NCBI RefSeq assembly: GCF_001039355.2
Contig: NW_019775058.1
Coordinates: 182,374-242,373 of the forward strand
Direction of reading: 5' to 3'
Source: Lingula anatina
Taxonomy: Eukaryota; Brachiopoda; Lingulata; Lingulida; Lingulidae
Length of the DNA stretch: 60,000 bases
Shown here: in pieces, positions 11,129-22,515 of the stretch
How the letters are laid out: each line of letters starts with the position of its first letter
How positions within the stretch are numbered: the first letter of the stretch is position 1
Translations under genes and position numbers: made by a program
Notes under the pieces: model-generated
What the model was told of the DNA's origin: nothing
Database searches by the model: none
Seen by the model: only the letters and a program-made list of their open reading frames with translations

Positions 11129-14100
11129 TTCTACTTTTAGGATTTTCCTATGTGATACTCTCAACTTTTCTTTCTGGTCCAAGGATGAGAACAATAAATT
11201 CATGGTTCGGTATAAAGGCAAAGAATACACAGGATATTGGTCCCTATGTGCCGCCATCAACAGAGCAATAGACGTGAGTAACCAGTGATTAAGTAAGGAA
11301 AATCTGGATCCCCCTGTCTCTTCATGAAATGACGTAAACCTGAAAGTAGTTCCAGCATAAATAAGACAGCTGAGAATTATTATTTTGCATATCTCAGAGA
11401 CGTTGTATACCTATTCTTTTCTTTTTAATTTTGCCCGAAGGAGCAAATTATGATTCTTAGTGTTCAAAATAATTTGAAAAAATTGACTGCATTTCACAGC
11501 TATCTGTTTAAGAGCTCATTATGCAACTGTATTACGTTTATGATAGTGCAATTAATGAATTGAGTGAATACAACTGAATCAGATAGAAATACACATGGTG
11601 CTTTTTAATTTTTAGGAAGGCACACCAATTACCGATCCCAATTACTACAGCAAAATGACCATGGACCAGTTAAAGCATGTAATGCGTTCAGACTCTGCAC
11701 AACAAATGCCTCTGTTGGAGGAAAGGCTTTGTGTGGTGCATGAGGCAGGGAAGGTTTTGGTTGAAGTATGTATTGATAATGAAACACTTATAATGATATA
11801 AATTGTAGGTGGATCCAGAGGAGTGGTTGGTGTCCCTGTGATCCATTTCTTTTTTAATATACAAAATTGTTTAATCACCTCTTCCCTTCAAACTTCCAAA
11901 ATTTCATAAATTAACAAACTGAAGTTCAACAACAACTATATCCTTCACATAGTTTTACTTTTAAATTAGTAATTATCAACAAGGACGGGTTGGAAGGTGA
12001 GTGCCCCCTCCCTTTCTATACTTTTCACATTGGGAATAGAAATGTTTTGCTTTAAATCATGAAAATTGATACGAGAAACATTGACGTAAATAAGATGAGC
12101 TTTTTTATTCTTGCTGATGAACAAAAATGATTATTCCTTTTCCTCAATTTAGCTGTTGTAAGTTAATTCATGCTGCAACATTTAATCGTTTTGGCTTAGA
12201 AAAGAAATGGAAAAAAAAGATAACCAAGTCTGTTACTAGTTACTAGTACCACCTGGTAGTACTCATAGTTTTAGTCCCGACCCATCTCATAGAGCTCATG
12301 AAATGTTTTTTTAGTTATGCCATACACATTTTGTAAACTATGATACAGGCAACTAGAGTCAAAAATGATGTTATCTTTTTTTTTTTTTTTTTTGGTAAAT
12401 TAAAAATTTTTTCCAGAAATATAATGAATCATTTGTGACGTGTCTCAAACAAGCCAACCAGAGTGCACAAGATTTGCTGAAACTTGTAGTGAGGGACTTT
12501 TCTTCATACAGGGACGAAGTAGACTTTGAGGGACAGAAAGGTATCGATATTTGATATGTATTTTACATGCGTAAGGGCATCCTGAAACCCAACGCCCTCT
12601 TTCTTGACATCCTGGTTCTGTAAATGATGCGGTGTGTTTTTATAATAGATAGCAGTGCTATAAGAAAGGCTACAGGTACCGTGTTATATGTTTTTAATAG
12701 TAATCATCAGAATTTCATTGTATTTTTTTCCATTTGCATTTGCAATATTTTCAGTTGTGTAAGAAACTGGTACTAATAATTTAAGTTACAAGACATTTAC
12801 TCTGATTTCTAATGTCTCTTTAAAATATGTGGATAATTAAAACGGAATATATATTGTCCCTAAACTTTTAAGAATCTTACTGTAATTTTTTTTTCAGTCG
12901 GCATATACAAAAGGGTTCAGATCCTAATAGCTGACATTTGGGCATGCTGTTTAGGAGAAGGATTGGGAAACTTTGACGATATAGACACAATTACCATGTT
13001 TGCTGATTACAGGTATAGTAACTGTAGATGATGTTATTGTTGCAGCATTTATTTGTTTTACGGGTTATAACCTTCAGTTTGAGTTTCAGTATGGTCAAGA
13101 TGTCTTTCTTTTACCATAGTGAGTCATTTTTGTAAAATGTGCCCTCCTTTGCAGATGCTTTTAAATAATTGAATTTTGTTTTATTTATTTATTTATTATT
13201 ATTATCTGAGTGGAAAGTCATAGCCAGTGTGACTTTCAATCTGAATGGTGTGTGAAACTGATGACTACTCTCTATAATAATAATCATTCCTTATTTAATA
13301 CATTCATCTTCTCATTTTCCAGTTTCTCTGAATGTTGAAAAAAATTAAAAGAGTCAAAATAGCCAGCTAAATTCAAAAGTTGAGAATTTACCTTATATGT
13401 GATATGCATTTAACTTAGAGGACAGGCATTAATTTTTTTTTTTTACTTTTTATCCAGAATTCCCCAGGCTTTGGTGTACTTTGGGGTGCTGGAATACTCT
13501 GATGCATTGTGGGAAATGTTAAAGAGTGATGCTACATTCCGAAGCGGTGACAGGCTGGAAGTCGAAATCAGAGGATGTTCCATCTGGGCAACAGAGGTAA
13601 TAATTAAAGGGATATCAATTCTTCGTATGAAATCTATATTAAGAGATTATTTAAAAAAAAACTTTTTTAGAAAAAAAAAAACAGGGACTAACTTTGATTG
13701 TAGTAATGAATTTATTAACCATTGGTAAGTATGGGAAAATTGTTGTTTACCCCAGGAAAATTTTTTTTTTTTTTTTTTTTTGGGGGGGGGGGGCTAAAAT
13801 GAACAGTTGATATTATTTTAAGAACTTTATTGAGCACACCAAATTCCAATAACCCTGTCTGTAAAATGTGCGTTTTTTTATGGGATATGAAATGAAAAGG
13901 AAGAGAATGGCATTGCACCTTCCTTGTACTTTAAAGTATTAAAATGGGTAGCAGTAGAATGGGCAATGAGTTTTATGGGCGGAAAAAGACATTATTTAAT
14001 GGTTAAATGTTGTGTGATGGCCCTATTACAAATAAAAGATGAGCAAATACCGCTTTAAAGGTGACAAGTGTAAAGTTTCTAGGATAAGAGCAGGCATGGT

Positions 14101-14510
14101 GGTGCATAATACAGAATAAAATATCTTAATGGTGTGTCATTATGTTTTAATCGAATACTTGAATCTCATTGTGTATGAGAATTTGGAGTCTGCACTTGAA
14201 GTAACTACGAAGGTAGCATGATGTATTTTTTAACCAGATGGAATCATCTTTTATATCTATTATTATGATTATGATCATCATATGTCTAGACTTCTCAGGT
14301 TATTTCCAATATGTTATTAGTAGTAGTACACATTTTCTGTTGTAGCTGGTAAACCAGGAGATCCAGGATTTAATGGCGGCAGATGAGGCCTGCGGGGACA
14401 TCACGGTGAACTCTATTTTAATTGACCATTTTCTATGGGACTACAGGAGAGAGCATGCAGAGGAAATGAACAGCATTCCTATACATAAGATTAGGTGTAT
14501 ATATTACTAA
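9699..14510 (+). CDS. QNG1: Queuosine 5'-phosphate N-glycosylase/hydrolase (queuosine salvage protein, DUF2419)
   Basis: Eight exons splice in frame to 341 aa, the same length as I recall for human QNG1/C9orf64: 9699-9803, 10410-10504, 11141-11273, 11616-11765, 12417-12540, 12898-13012, 13458-13596, 14346-14510. The enzyme releases queuine base from queuosine 5'-monophosphate, so that dietary or recycled queuine can be inserted into tRNA by the TGT complex. Visible family signatures are NFSFWS (about 75-80), [10 protein letters not shown] (96-105), MFADYR (236-241, whose Asp I believe is catalytic in the family), EIRGCSIW (about 279-286) and the C-terminal RCIYY. The ATG follows an acceptor by 26 bp, so there is an untranslated first exon upstream. 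The gene is tail to tail with AASS. Intron 7 carries a TTAA MITE with an internal deletion. Exons 1-2 and 5-8 appear a second time in the window. Confidence 0.93.
10005..10232. mobile_element. Palindromic MITE, family A (duplicate copy)
   Basis: Same element as 8251-8482 in the second copy of the block. It has small changes in the right arm (TTTTGACTGATGATGTCTAT versus TATAGACTGAAGGTGTCTAT). Confidence 0.65.
11088..11130 (+). repeat. (TTTA)n microsatellite before QNG1 exon 3
   Basis: About eleven TTTA units immediately upstream of the exon 3 polypyrimidine tract and acceptor (CTACTTTTAG at 11131-11140). Confidence 0.85.
13604..13821 (+). mobile_element. TTAA MITE in QNG1 intron 7 (internally deleted)
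   Basis: Starts TTAAAGGGATATCAATTCTT, 8 bp after the exon 7 end, and finishes at a TTAA near 13818. Compared with 19148-19526 it lacks about 150 bp between CTATATT and AAGAGATTATTT. A long T tract followed by a G tract (13760-13793) is internal. Confidence 0.65.
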
Positions 14511-16217
14511 GAGGGTTTACTTTAAAGATCTCTAAATAGATTAGGTCATACTGAGGGGAAATTTTGTATGGTAATCAAATACCAGTGATACTGTTTTGAT
14601 ACCCACACAGGTAAAGGTAAATATAACTGAGCTTTTTATAAATTTTGAGTTTAAATAGATTAATTTACACAAATTTGTGTGTACCAATTACAAGTTACAA
14701 CAATGACTAGGTCTTTTCAATGGGGGGGGGGGGATTAATTATCAGTCATTTCAAACAGTCTTCCTTTATTGCTTTAAGTACATCATTGCCTTGCAGTATC
14801 ACATCAGATTATAATAGGTGAGGAGAATAAAATATCAAGCAACAAGTAGGTTATTTGTAACAGCAATAATCTCAGTTGTGCAATACTCGGATATGTTATA
14901 CTTATTGTATCTAAAAATGGTGACCGGTATGCATTGTATTATATGGGCAGTATAATAACAATCTTAACAAGGTACTTCGTTAAGGCAAAGTAATTAATAC
15001 ATTTATGTCACATTTAAAGCAATATTGGACAAGAAAATCCTATTGTCGAATGGTGCATGGTAGATGATTGTAAAAAGGAGCCATTTTCAGATCTTTGCAA
15101 ATATGTACAATGTTGTCTACAATTGTCTTGGATTGAAAACTTGATTATCTGTAAACAGAGAAATATCACAAGAAAAACAACAGATCATACACAATTTGTT
15201 TAGTTTAGTCACAACTAAATTGCTAATTGTTCAGAAATATATATATTATACAGATATTCACATATGAATATTCTTCAAATTCTAAAATAGAAAAAAATCA
15301 ATAAAACTTTCTAAAAATATGACAGGCTTGCTATTTTTGTAACATTTCTGGAATACTTATCAAGTTATCAGTTGCTGATATGAAATATTCTTTTAACATT
15401 TATAAAGACCACAGGCAAATTAAAAGCGCAAGAAAGGGCAGTTTAAGTACAATAATTTTACCATAGCAAATAACTCAGAACTTATATTAAGGTTCTTATC
15501 TGTTAAAAAAGCATTTTGCAAAATTTTTAAGAAAAACCTTATTATATACAATAACAAAACAAATTCTGACTAGCATTTTCTAAAAGCACTCTGTTCAATA
15601 TCCATAGTACTAACATTTTCTGTATTATTAATTACCATCTTTGCTAATAATGTTTCTCTTTCAGTCTGTCATGGTTATCCTGTCTAGTTTTATAACATAA
15701 TCCTTACAGACATGTTTTTCTACAATTAACTGATCCTTTGTCCTCTTAAAATGAGCCTATTTTTAATTTTTTTTTTTTTAATTTTCCAATTGTGTACATT
15801 TAAAATAAGCAGCTGCGTTCATTTCAAAAGACTAGAAGCTAATGTATATACATCACAGAAAAAAAGGCAAGAGATGAATTTTTATGTGGATCTCCAACAC
15901 ATTTGCTTACACGTAAAAACTTTGGGAAGTTGTCTCAGAAATGGTAAAATAAAAGCTGTGTTCTAATAATATGAAAATACATTATAAAACCAAATAAAAA
16001 CCCATTGTTTAATAAATTAGGTAAAATTTATGTTGGCCTCATAAGAAAACTTTCTTTATAGAGATACATTTTTTATACTTTGTATTTGGTGTTTTTTGCA
16101 TTCTGGGGCTGCAAGTTTAATAGCTGTCCATTATTTTTTGTTTCAAAATGAGATATCACAAATGTAGCTGACAACAATTTTATTCAAATTATTCATGGTT
16201 TCTTTTTCAAAATGACT

Positions 16218-16268
<51 letters not shown>

Positions 16269-16708
16269 GCTGCCACCACTATAAAATAATGATATTTTTT
16301 AAAAGTATTAGCTAACTCTTAAATATAACTACCAACAGTTATACTCAGATCTTGTTCTCTTGTTTATATTAATATCCATCTGTAAACTTTGCTCAACTGG
16401 TAGAGATATAAAGGTACGGAACTATCAAAAGCTTAATATACTTGAGGGCTAGAAATACATCCTTTATGAAGGGCCACATGCTAGTATGAATGCCCACACA
16501 CCACTTGTCCAACAGTTACTGGCATATTCTCCATCTACAGTAATCATGATGATTAAATGCAAAATTAACAAATTCCTGGTAGAACCTACCTCAATGAAAA
16601 GGACTTCTTTATTTTCTTTTCAAAGTTCAGTGTCTTGCTATATTTCCAAATCTAACAACACTGTCTTATTCATCTCCAAGGAGAAAAAAATCTTACGTGA
16701 TGTTATAT
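14511..16708. other. Convergent intergenic region, copy A (3' UTRs)
   Basis: This lies between the QNG1 stop at 14510 and the AASS stop (minus) at 16709. No gene is visible. An AATAAA near 14826 could serve as the QNG1 polyadenylation signal. A G tract (about 14721-14732) and an (AT)n run (16223-16265) are present. The rest is AT-rich 3' UTR or spacer. Confidence 0.5.
16223..16265. repeat. (AT)n microsatellite
   Basis: About 21 AT units. The matching position in copy B (near 22122) has just CATAAATG, so the tract length differs completely between copies. Confidence 0.9.
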
Positions 16709-17372
16709 CTAAGAGAAGCTAGAAACCAGCAAATCATTCAAACTTCCTCCGTCAACAACTTTACTGGTTTCCCTGGCAACAATACCCTCCTGTTGCAGTC
16801 TCTTGAGCATTGGTCTGTACATGCTCACATTTAGAGGACGGAGCATACCCTTCTGTTGGATTTCACCTGAAACAAAATAAAAAGTGAATAATATATAGCA
16901 TCATTTTTCATACATGAGACCATATGTTATGTTTTATTCTGAGTGTAATGTATTTAACTTGAAGAAAATGATTGCATACTGTGTTTTCAAAGTAAAATCT
17001 ATTTGTATGTGTTCACAGATTGTATTTAACTGATGTAAAATCATTGTACATTTCAAGCAATGTTGAGTCTGTTCACACAAAACTAAGTTGAGTGAATGCA
17101 CTCCTTGATTGCACCAGACATATTTGGAAGCTTTACACTTTTAAATGAATAATCTTTCAATCTGTTAAGAATTATGTCTGCTACTGTGATTATACCATCT
17201 AGTATCATCCTAGCAGCAATTCCAGTTGGTAGGCCAACTGTCTTGGCCATTGCTGTGTAACCCTCCGGATCTCCATACACAACCAGGTCTATTTGCTTGA
17301 CTTCCTTGGTAAGATCTGGCCATTCTATTCCAACATCATGTCGCATTATGATGACATCTCTTTCTCCTCGTT
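16709..17372 (-). pseudogene. AASS: Extra copy of the last two AASS exons (probable assembly duplicate)
   Basis: Minus-strand exons 17372-17196 and 16866-16709 correspond to AASS exons 20 and 21 at 23182-23006 and 22673-22516, with identical lengths (177 and 158 bp), splice sites and stop. Amino-acid differences are few: GGSLNDLLVSSFS here versus [13 protein letters not shown] in the other copy. No earlier AASS exons lie between here and the N at 17500. Intact but truncated by the contig end, it is most likely the alternative haplotype. Confidence 0.8.
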
Positions 17373-17499
17373 CTGAAATGTAGTTAGTATTATTCTGTAT
17401 TGTCCTAGTTGTCAAATTGATCGACACTTGTTATCACTTTCAAGGACTAGGACATTAAAATTCATAACAATATCTTGTTTCATTTGGCACATTTCTCAC

Positions 17500-17500
17500 N
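17500..17500. other. Single N, contig join between duplicate blocks
   Basis: To the left, the sequence ends inside AASS intron 19 (minus strand). To the right, it restarts within about 26 bp in QNG1 intron 4 (plus strand). The two flanks match the two ends of the same 5-kb region, which is the expected signature of overlapping contigs joined end to end. Confidence 0.85.
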
Positions 17501-17716
17501 CTTTGCTGCCTTGTTATATATTCCAGTTACTAGTACCACCTGGCAGTACTCATAGTTTTAGTCCCGACCCATCTCATAGAGTTTGTAAAGTGGTTTTTTA
17601 GTTATGCCATACACATTTTGTAAATGATAATACAGGCACCTAGAGTCAAAAATGATGTTATCTAATCTGCCATTTTTTTCCTTTTTTTTTTTTGGTAAAT
17701 TAAACATTTTTTCCAG

Positions 17717-20212
17717 AAATATAATGGATCATTTGTGACGTGTCTCAAACAAGCCAACCAGAGTGCACAAGAGTTGCTGAAACTTGTAGTGAGGGACTTT
17801 TCTTCATACAGGGACGAAGTAGAATTTGAAGGACAGAAAGGTATCAATAATTGATATGTATTTCACATGCGTAGGGGCATCCTGAAACCCTACCCCCTCT
17901 TTCTTGACATCCTCTTTCTGTAAATGATGTGGTGTGTTTTTATAATAGATAACAGTGCTATAATAAAGGCTACAGGTAGCGTTTTATATGTTTATAATAG
18001 TAATCCTCAGAATTTCATCATCATCACTGTCATCATCGTAATAATGTTTGGTATATGTCATGAATCAGTTCTTTGTGGAAGATGGATACAGTACAGGCAC
18101 TTACTGTTGACTTAACAACAAGTACATTTTAATTTTAAAAATATATTTGTTAAAATGCTAAATATGTCAAATAATTGCCTTTGTTCAAATTGTCTAATTA
18201 AAAGAAATGCCCCCAGAATTTTCATTTTTATTATTTATTTATTTTGTTTTGTTATGTATTTTTTTCCCATTTGCATTTGCAATATTTTCAGTTGTGTAAG
18301 AGTAATTTGTGCTAATAATTTAAGTTACAAGACATTTACTCTGATTTCTAATGTCTCTTTAAAATATGTGGATAATTAAAACGGAATATATATTGTCCCT
18401 GAACTTTTAAGAATCTTACTGTAATTTTTTTTCAGTCGGCATATACAAAAGGGTTCAGATCCTAATAGCTGATATTTGGGCATGCTGTTTAGGGGAAGGA
18501 TTGGGAAAGTTTGATGATATAGACACAGTTACCATGTTTGCTGATTACAGGTATAGTAACTGTAGATGATGCTGTTATTGTTGCAGCATTTATTTGTTTT
18601 ACAGGTTATAACCTTCAGTTTTAGTTTCAGTATGGTCAAGATGTCTTTCTTTTACCATAGTGAGTCATTTTTGTAAAATGTGCCCTCCTTTGCAGATGCT
18701 TCTATATAATTGAATTTTGTTTTATTTATTTATTTATTTATTATTATTATCTGAGTGGAAAGTCATAGCCAGTGTGACTTTCAATCTGAATGGTGTGTGA
18801 AACTGATGGCTACTCTCTATAATAATAATCATTCCTTATTTAATACATTTGTCTTCTCATTTTTCAGTTTCTCTGAATGTTGAAAAAAATTAAAAGAGTC
18901 AAAATGGCCAGCTAAATTCAAAAGTTGAGAATTTACCTTATATGTAATATGCATATAACTTAGAGGACAGGCATTAATTTTTTTTTTTACTTTTTATCCA
19001 GAATTCCCCAGGCTTTGGTGTACTTTGGGGTGCTGGAATACTCTGATGCATTGTGGGAAATGTTAAAGAGTGATGCTACATTCCGAAGCGGTGACAGGCT
19101 GGAAGTCGAAATCAGAGGATGTTCCATCTGGGCAACAGAGGTAATAATTAAAGGGATATCAATTCTTCGTATGAAATCTATATTTCACAATAAATACATT
19201 GTAAACAACTCATAGAAATATAATATATTCTATTTTCGTACCACAAAAATGGCATTTATAGCAATTATTCTGAGATCTGTGCTTGCCATCCAACCATGTG
19301 ACCTACATAGATGGCTTCCTCTGTAATAATTTCTTAAGAGATTATTTTAAAAAAAACTTTAAAAAAAAACAAAAAAAAACAGGGACTAACTTTGATTGTA
19401 GTAATGAATTTATTAACCATTGGTAAGTATGGGAAAATTGTTGTTTACCCCAGGAAAAAAAAAAATTTTTTTTTTTTTGGGGGGGGGGGGGGGGGAGGCT
19501 AAAATGAACAGTTGATATTCTTTTAAGATCTTGATTGAGCACACCAAATTCCAATAACCCTGCCTGTAAAACTTGCGTTTTTTATGGGATATGAAATGAA
19601 AAGGAAGCAATAGCAGTGCACATCCATTGTACTTTTAAGTATTAAAATGGGTAGTAGTATATAGAATTGGCAATGAGTTTTATGGGGGTGAAAAGACATT
19701 ATTTAATGGGGAAATGTTGTGTGATGACCCTATTACAGATAAAAGATGAGCAAATACTGCTTTAAAGGTGACAACTGTAAAGTGGATAAGAGCAGGCATG
19801 GTGGTGCATAATAGAGAATGTAGTATCTTAATGGTGTGTCATTATGTTTTAATCGAATACTTGAATCTCATTGTGTATGAGAATTTGGAGTCTGCACTTG
19901 AAGTAACTACGAAGGTAGCATGATGTATTTTTTTACCAGATGGGATCATCTTTTATATCTATTATTATGATTATGATCATCATTTGTCTAGACTTCTCAG
20001 GTTACTTCCAATATGTTATTAGTAGTAGTACACATTTTCTGTTGTAGCTGGTAAACCAGGAGATCCAGGATTTAATGGCGGCAGATGAGGCCTGCGGGGA
20101 CATCACGGTGAACTCTATTTTAATTGACCATTTTCTATGGGACTACAGGAGAGAGCATGCAGAGGAAATGAACAGCATTGCTATACATAAGATTAGGTGT
20201 ATATATTACTAA
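17717..20212 (+). pseudogene. QNG1: Extra copy of QNG1 exons 5-8 (probable assembly duplicate)
   Basis: Exons 17717-17840, 18436-18550, 19002-19140 and 20048-20212 match the lengths of QNG1 exons 5-8 exactly (124, 115, 139, 165 bp), and the frame stays open to the same TAA. Relative to 12417-14510 I see a few amino-acid changes: Glu to Gly in the NESF motif, Asp to Glu twice, Asn to Lys in LGNFDD, Ile to Val before TMFADYR, and Pro to Ala near the C-terminus. Exons 1-4 are absent on this side of the N at 17500. The constraint on frame and splice sites fits an allele better than a decaying duplicate. Confidence 0.8.
19148..19526 (+). mobile_element. TTAA MITE in QNG1 intron 7, longer copy
   Basis: Starts TTAAAGGGATATCAATTCTT and ends at a TTAA near 19523. 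It retains the middle region (TTTCACAATAAATACATTG through TTTCTTAAGAGATTATTT) missing from 13604-13821, and matches the full element at 4182-4523 in order. A T tract joined to a G tract of about 18 lies near 19465-19496. Confidence 0.7.
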
Positions 20213-22515
20213 GAGGGTTTACTTTAAAGATCTCTAAATAGATTAGGTCATACTGAGGGGAAATTTTGTATGGTAATCAAATACCAGTGATACTGTTTTG
20301 ATACCCACACAGGTAAAGGTAAATATAACTGAGCTTTTTATAAATTTGGAGTTTAAATAGATTAATTTACACAAATTTGTGTGTACCAATTACAAGTTAC
20401 AACAATGACTGGGTCTTTTCAATGGGGGGGGGGGGGGGGATTAATTATCAGTCTTTCAGAAACATTATTTTGGAGTCATCAAAATTTATAACCTTTATAG
20501 CATTTTTGCTGCTTTCACTGTAGAAAATATAAAATTTGGGTAGCCGGTTTACAATTTTGTTGCTAGAATATAAAATTCTGACTCATTTCAAACAGTCTTC
20601 CTTTATTGCTTTAAGTACATCATTGCCTTGCAGTATCACATCAGATTATAATAGGTGACGAGAATAAAATATCAAGCAACAAGTAGGTTAATTGTAACAG
20701 CAATAATCTCAGTTGTGCAATACTTGGATATGTTATACTTATTGTATCTAAAAATGGTGACCGGTATGCATTGTATTATATGGGCAGTATAATAACAATC
20801 TTAACAAGGTACTTCGTTAAGGCAAAGTAATTAATACATTTATGTCACATTTAAAGCAATATCGGACAAGAATATCCTATTGTCTAATGGTGCATGGTAA
20901 ATGATTGTAAAAAGGAGCCATTTTCAGATCTTTGCAAATATGTACAATGTTGTCTACAATTGTCTTGGATTGAAAACTTGATTTAATATCTGTAAACAGA
21001 GAAATATCACAAGAAAAACAACAGATCATACACAATTTGTTTAGTCACAACTAAATTGCTAATTGTTCAGAAATATATATATTATACAGATATTCACATA
21101 TGAATATTCTTCATATTCTAAAAAAGAAAAAAAAATCAATAAATCTTTCTAAAAATATGACAGGCTTGCTATTTTTGTAACATTTCTGGAATACTTATCA
21201 AGTTATCAGTTATTGACATAAAATATTTATTAGAAGTTGTTACTTATCTGCTCAACATTTATAAAGACCACAGGCAAATTAAAAGTGCAAAAAAGGGCAG
21301 TTTAAGTACAATAATTTTACCATTGCAAATAACTCAAAACTTTTATTAAGGTTCTAATCTGTTAAAAAAAGTATTTTGCAATATTTTTAAGAAAAACCTT
21401 ACACAATAATAAAACCAACTCTGACTAGCATTTTCTAAAAGCACTCTGGTCAATATCCATAATACTAACATTTTCTGTAATATGTTTATTACCTTATATG
21501 CTTACAACAATATTTTTACAGTCTGTCATGGTACTTTTCTAAAAATGGTAATCTTATTTGGCTTTTGGAACATATCCTTACAGACATGTTATTCTACAAT
21601 AAACTTTACTTATCCTTTGTTCTCTTAAAACAAGCCTATTTTTTAAATTCTTATTTTCTAATTGTGTTCATTTAAAATAAGCAGCTGTGTTTTCGAGAGA
21701 CTAGAAGCTAATGTATATAAATCATAGAAAAAAGGCAAGAGATGAATTTTTATGTGGATCTCCAACACATTTGCTAACACATGTAAAAACTTTGGGAAGT
21801 TGTCTCAGAAATGGTAAAATAAAAAGTTGTGTTCTAATAATAAGAACATACATTTTTAAACCAAATAAAAACCCATTGTTTAATAAATAAAGTAAAATTT
21901 ACATTGGCCTCATAAATCTTTGTTTATAGAGATACAATTTTTTATACTTTGTATTTAGTAACATTTTGTGTTTCTTGCATTCTGGGGTTGCTGGACAAAA
22001 TACTAAAATAAGCAAACTTAATAGCTTTCCATTATTTTTGTTCCAAAATGAGATATTACAAATGAACCTGCCAACAATTTCATTCAAATTCTTTATGATT
22101 TCTTTTTCAAATGATTTCTCTCATAAATGTAGCTGCCACCACCATAAAATAATGATATTTTTTTAAATATAAAGCTAACTCTTAAATGTAACTACCAACA
22201 GGTTTACTCAGATCTTGTTCTCTTGTTATATTAATATCCATGTGTAAACTTTGCTCAACTGGTAGAGATATAAAGGTGTGAAACTTGCAAAAGCTAAATA
22301 TACTTGAGGGCTAGAAATACATCTCAACATCTTCTCCATTTATAGTTATCATGAATTAATGATTAAAGACAAAATAAACAAATTGCTGGTAGAACCTAAC
22401 TCTACAAAATGGTCTTCTATATTCTCCTTTCAAAGTTCAATGTCTTGCTACATTTCCAAACCCAAAAAACTGTCTTATTCATCTCCAAGGAGAAGAATCT
22501 TAAATGATGTCATAT
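20213..22515. other. Convergent intergenic region, copy B (3' UTRs)
   Basis: Spacer between the QNG1 copy B stop and the AASS stop. No gene is seen. It carries about 140 bp (20450-20585) absent from copy A at 14745, bounded by a short shared TCA. The (AT)n tract of copy A is missing here. Confidence 0.5.

Larger units (their letters stand above)
12239..17499. repeat. 5.3-kb duplicated block, copy A (QNG1 exons 5-8 + AASS last two exons)
   Basis: Collinear with 17526-23309, with several percent divergence and multiple indels. It contains the QNG1 3' half, the convergent intergenic region and AASS exons 20-21. It ends exactly at the single N at 17500. Confidence 0.92.

Noticed and set aside
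11085-11130. Regular TTTA repeats considered as a CRISPR-like or structured array
   Set aside because: A plain tetranucleotide microsatellite with no spacers, in an animal genome.
16486-16722. Plus-strand open frame over the AASS 3' end
   Set aside because: It overlaps AASS exon 21 and its 3' UTR in antisense, and copy B does not keep the frame. A shadow frame.
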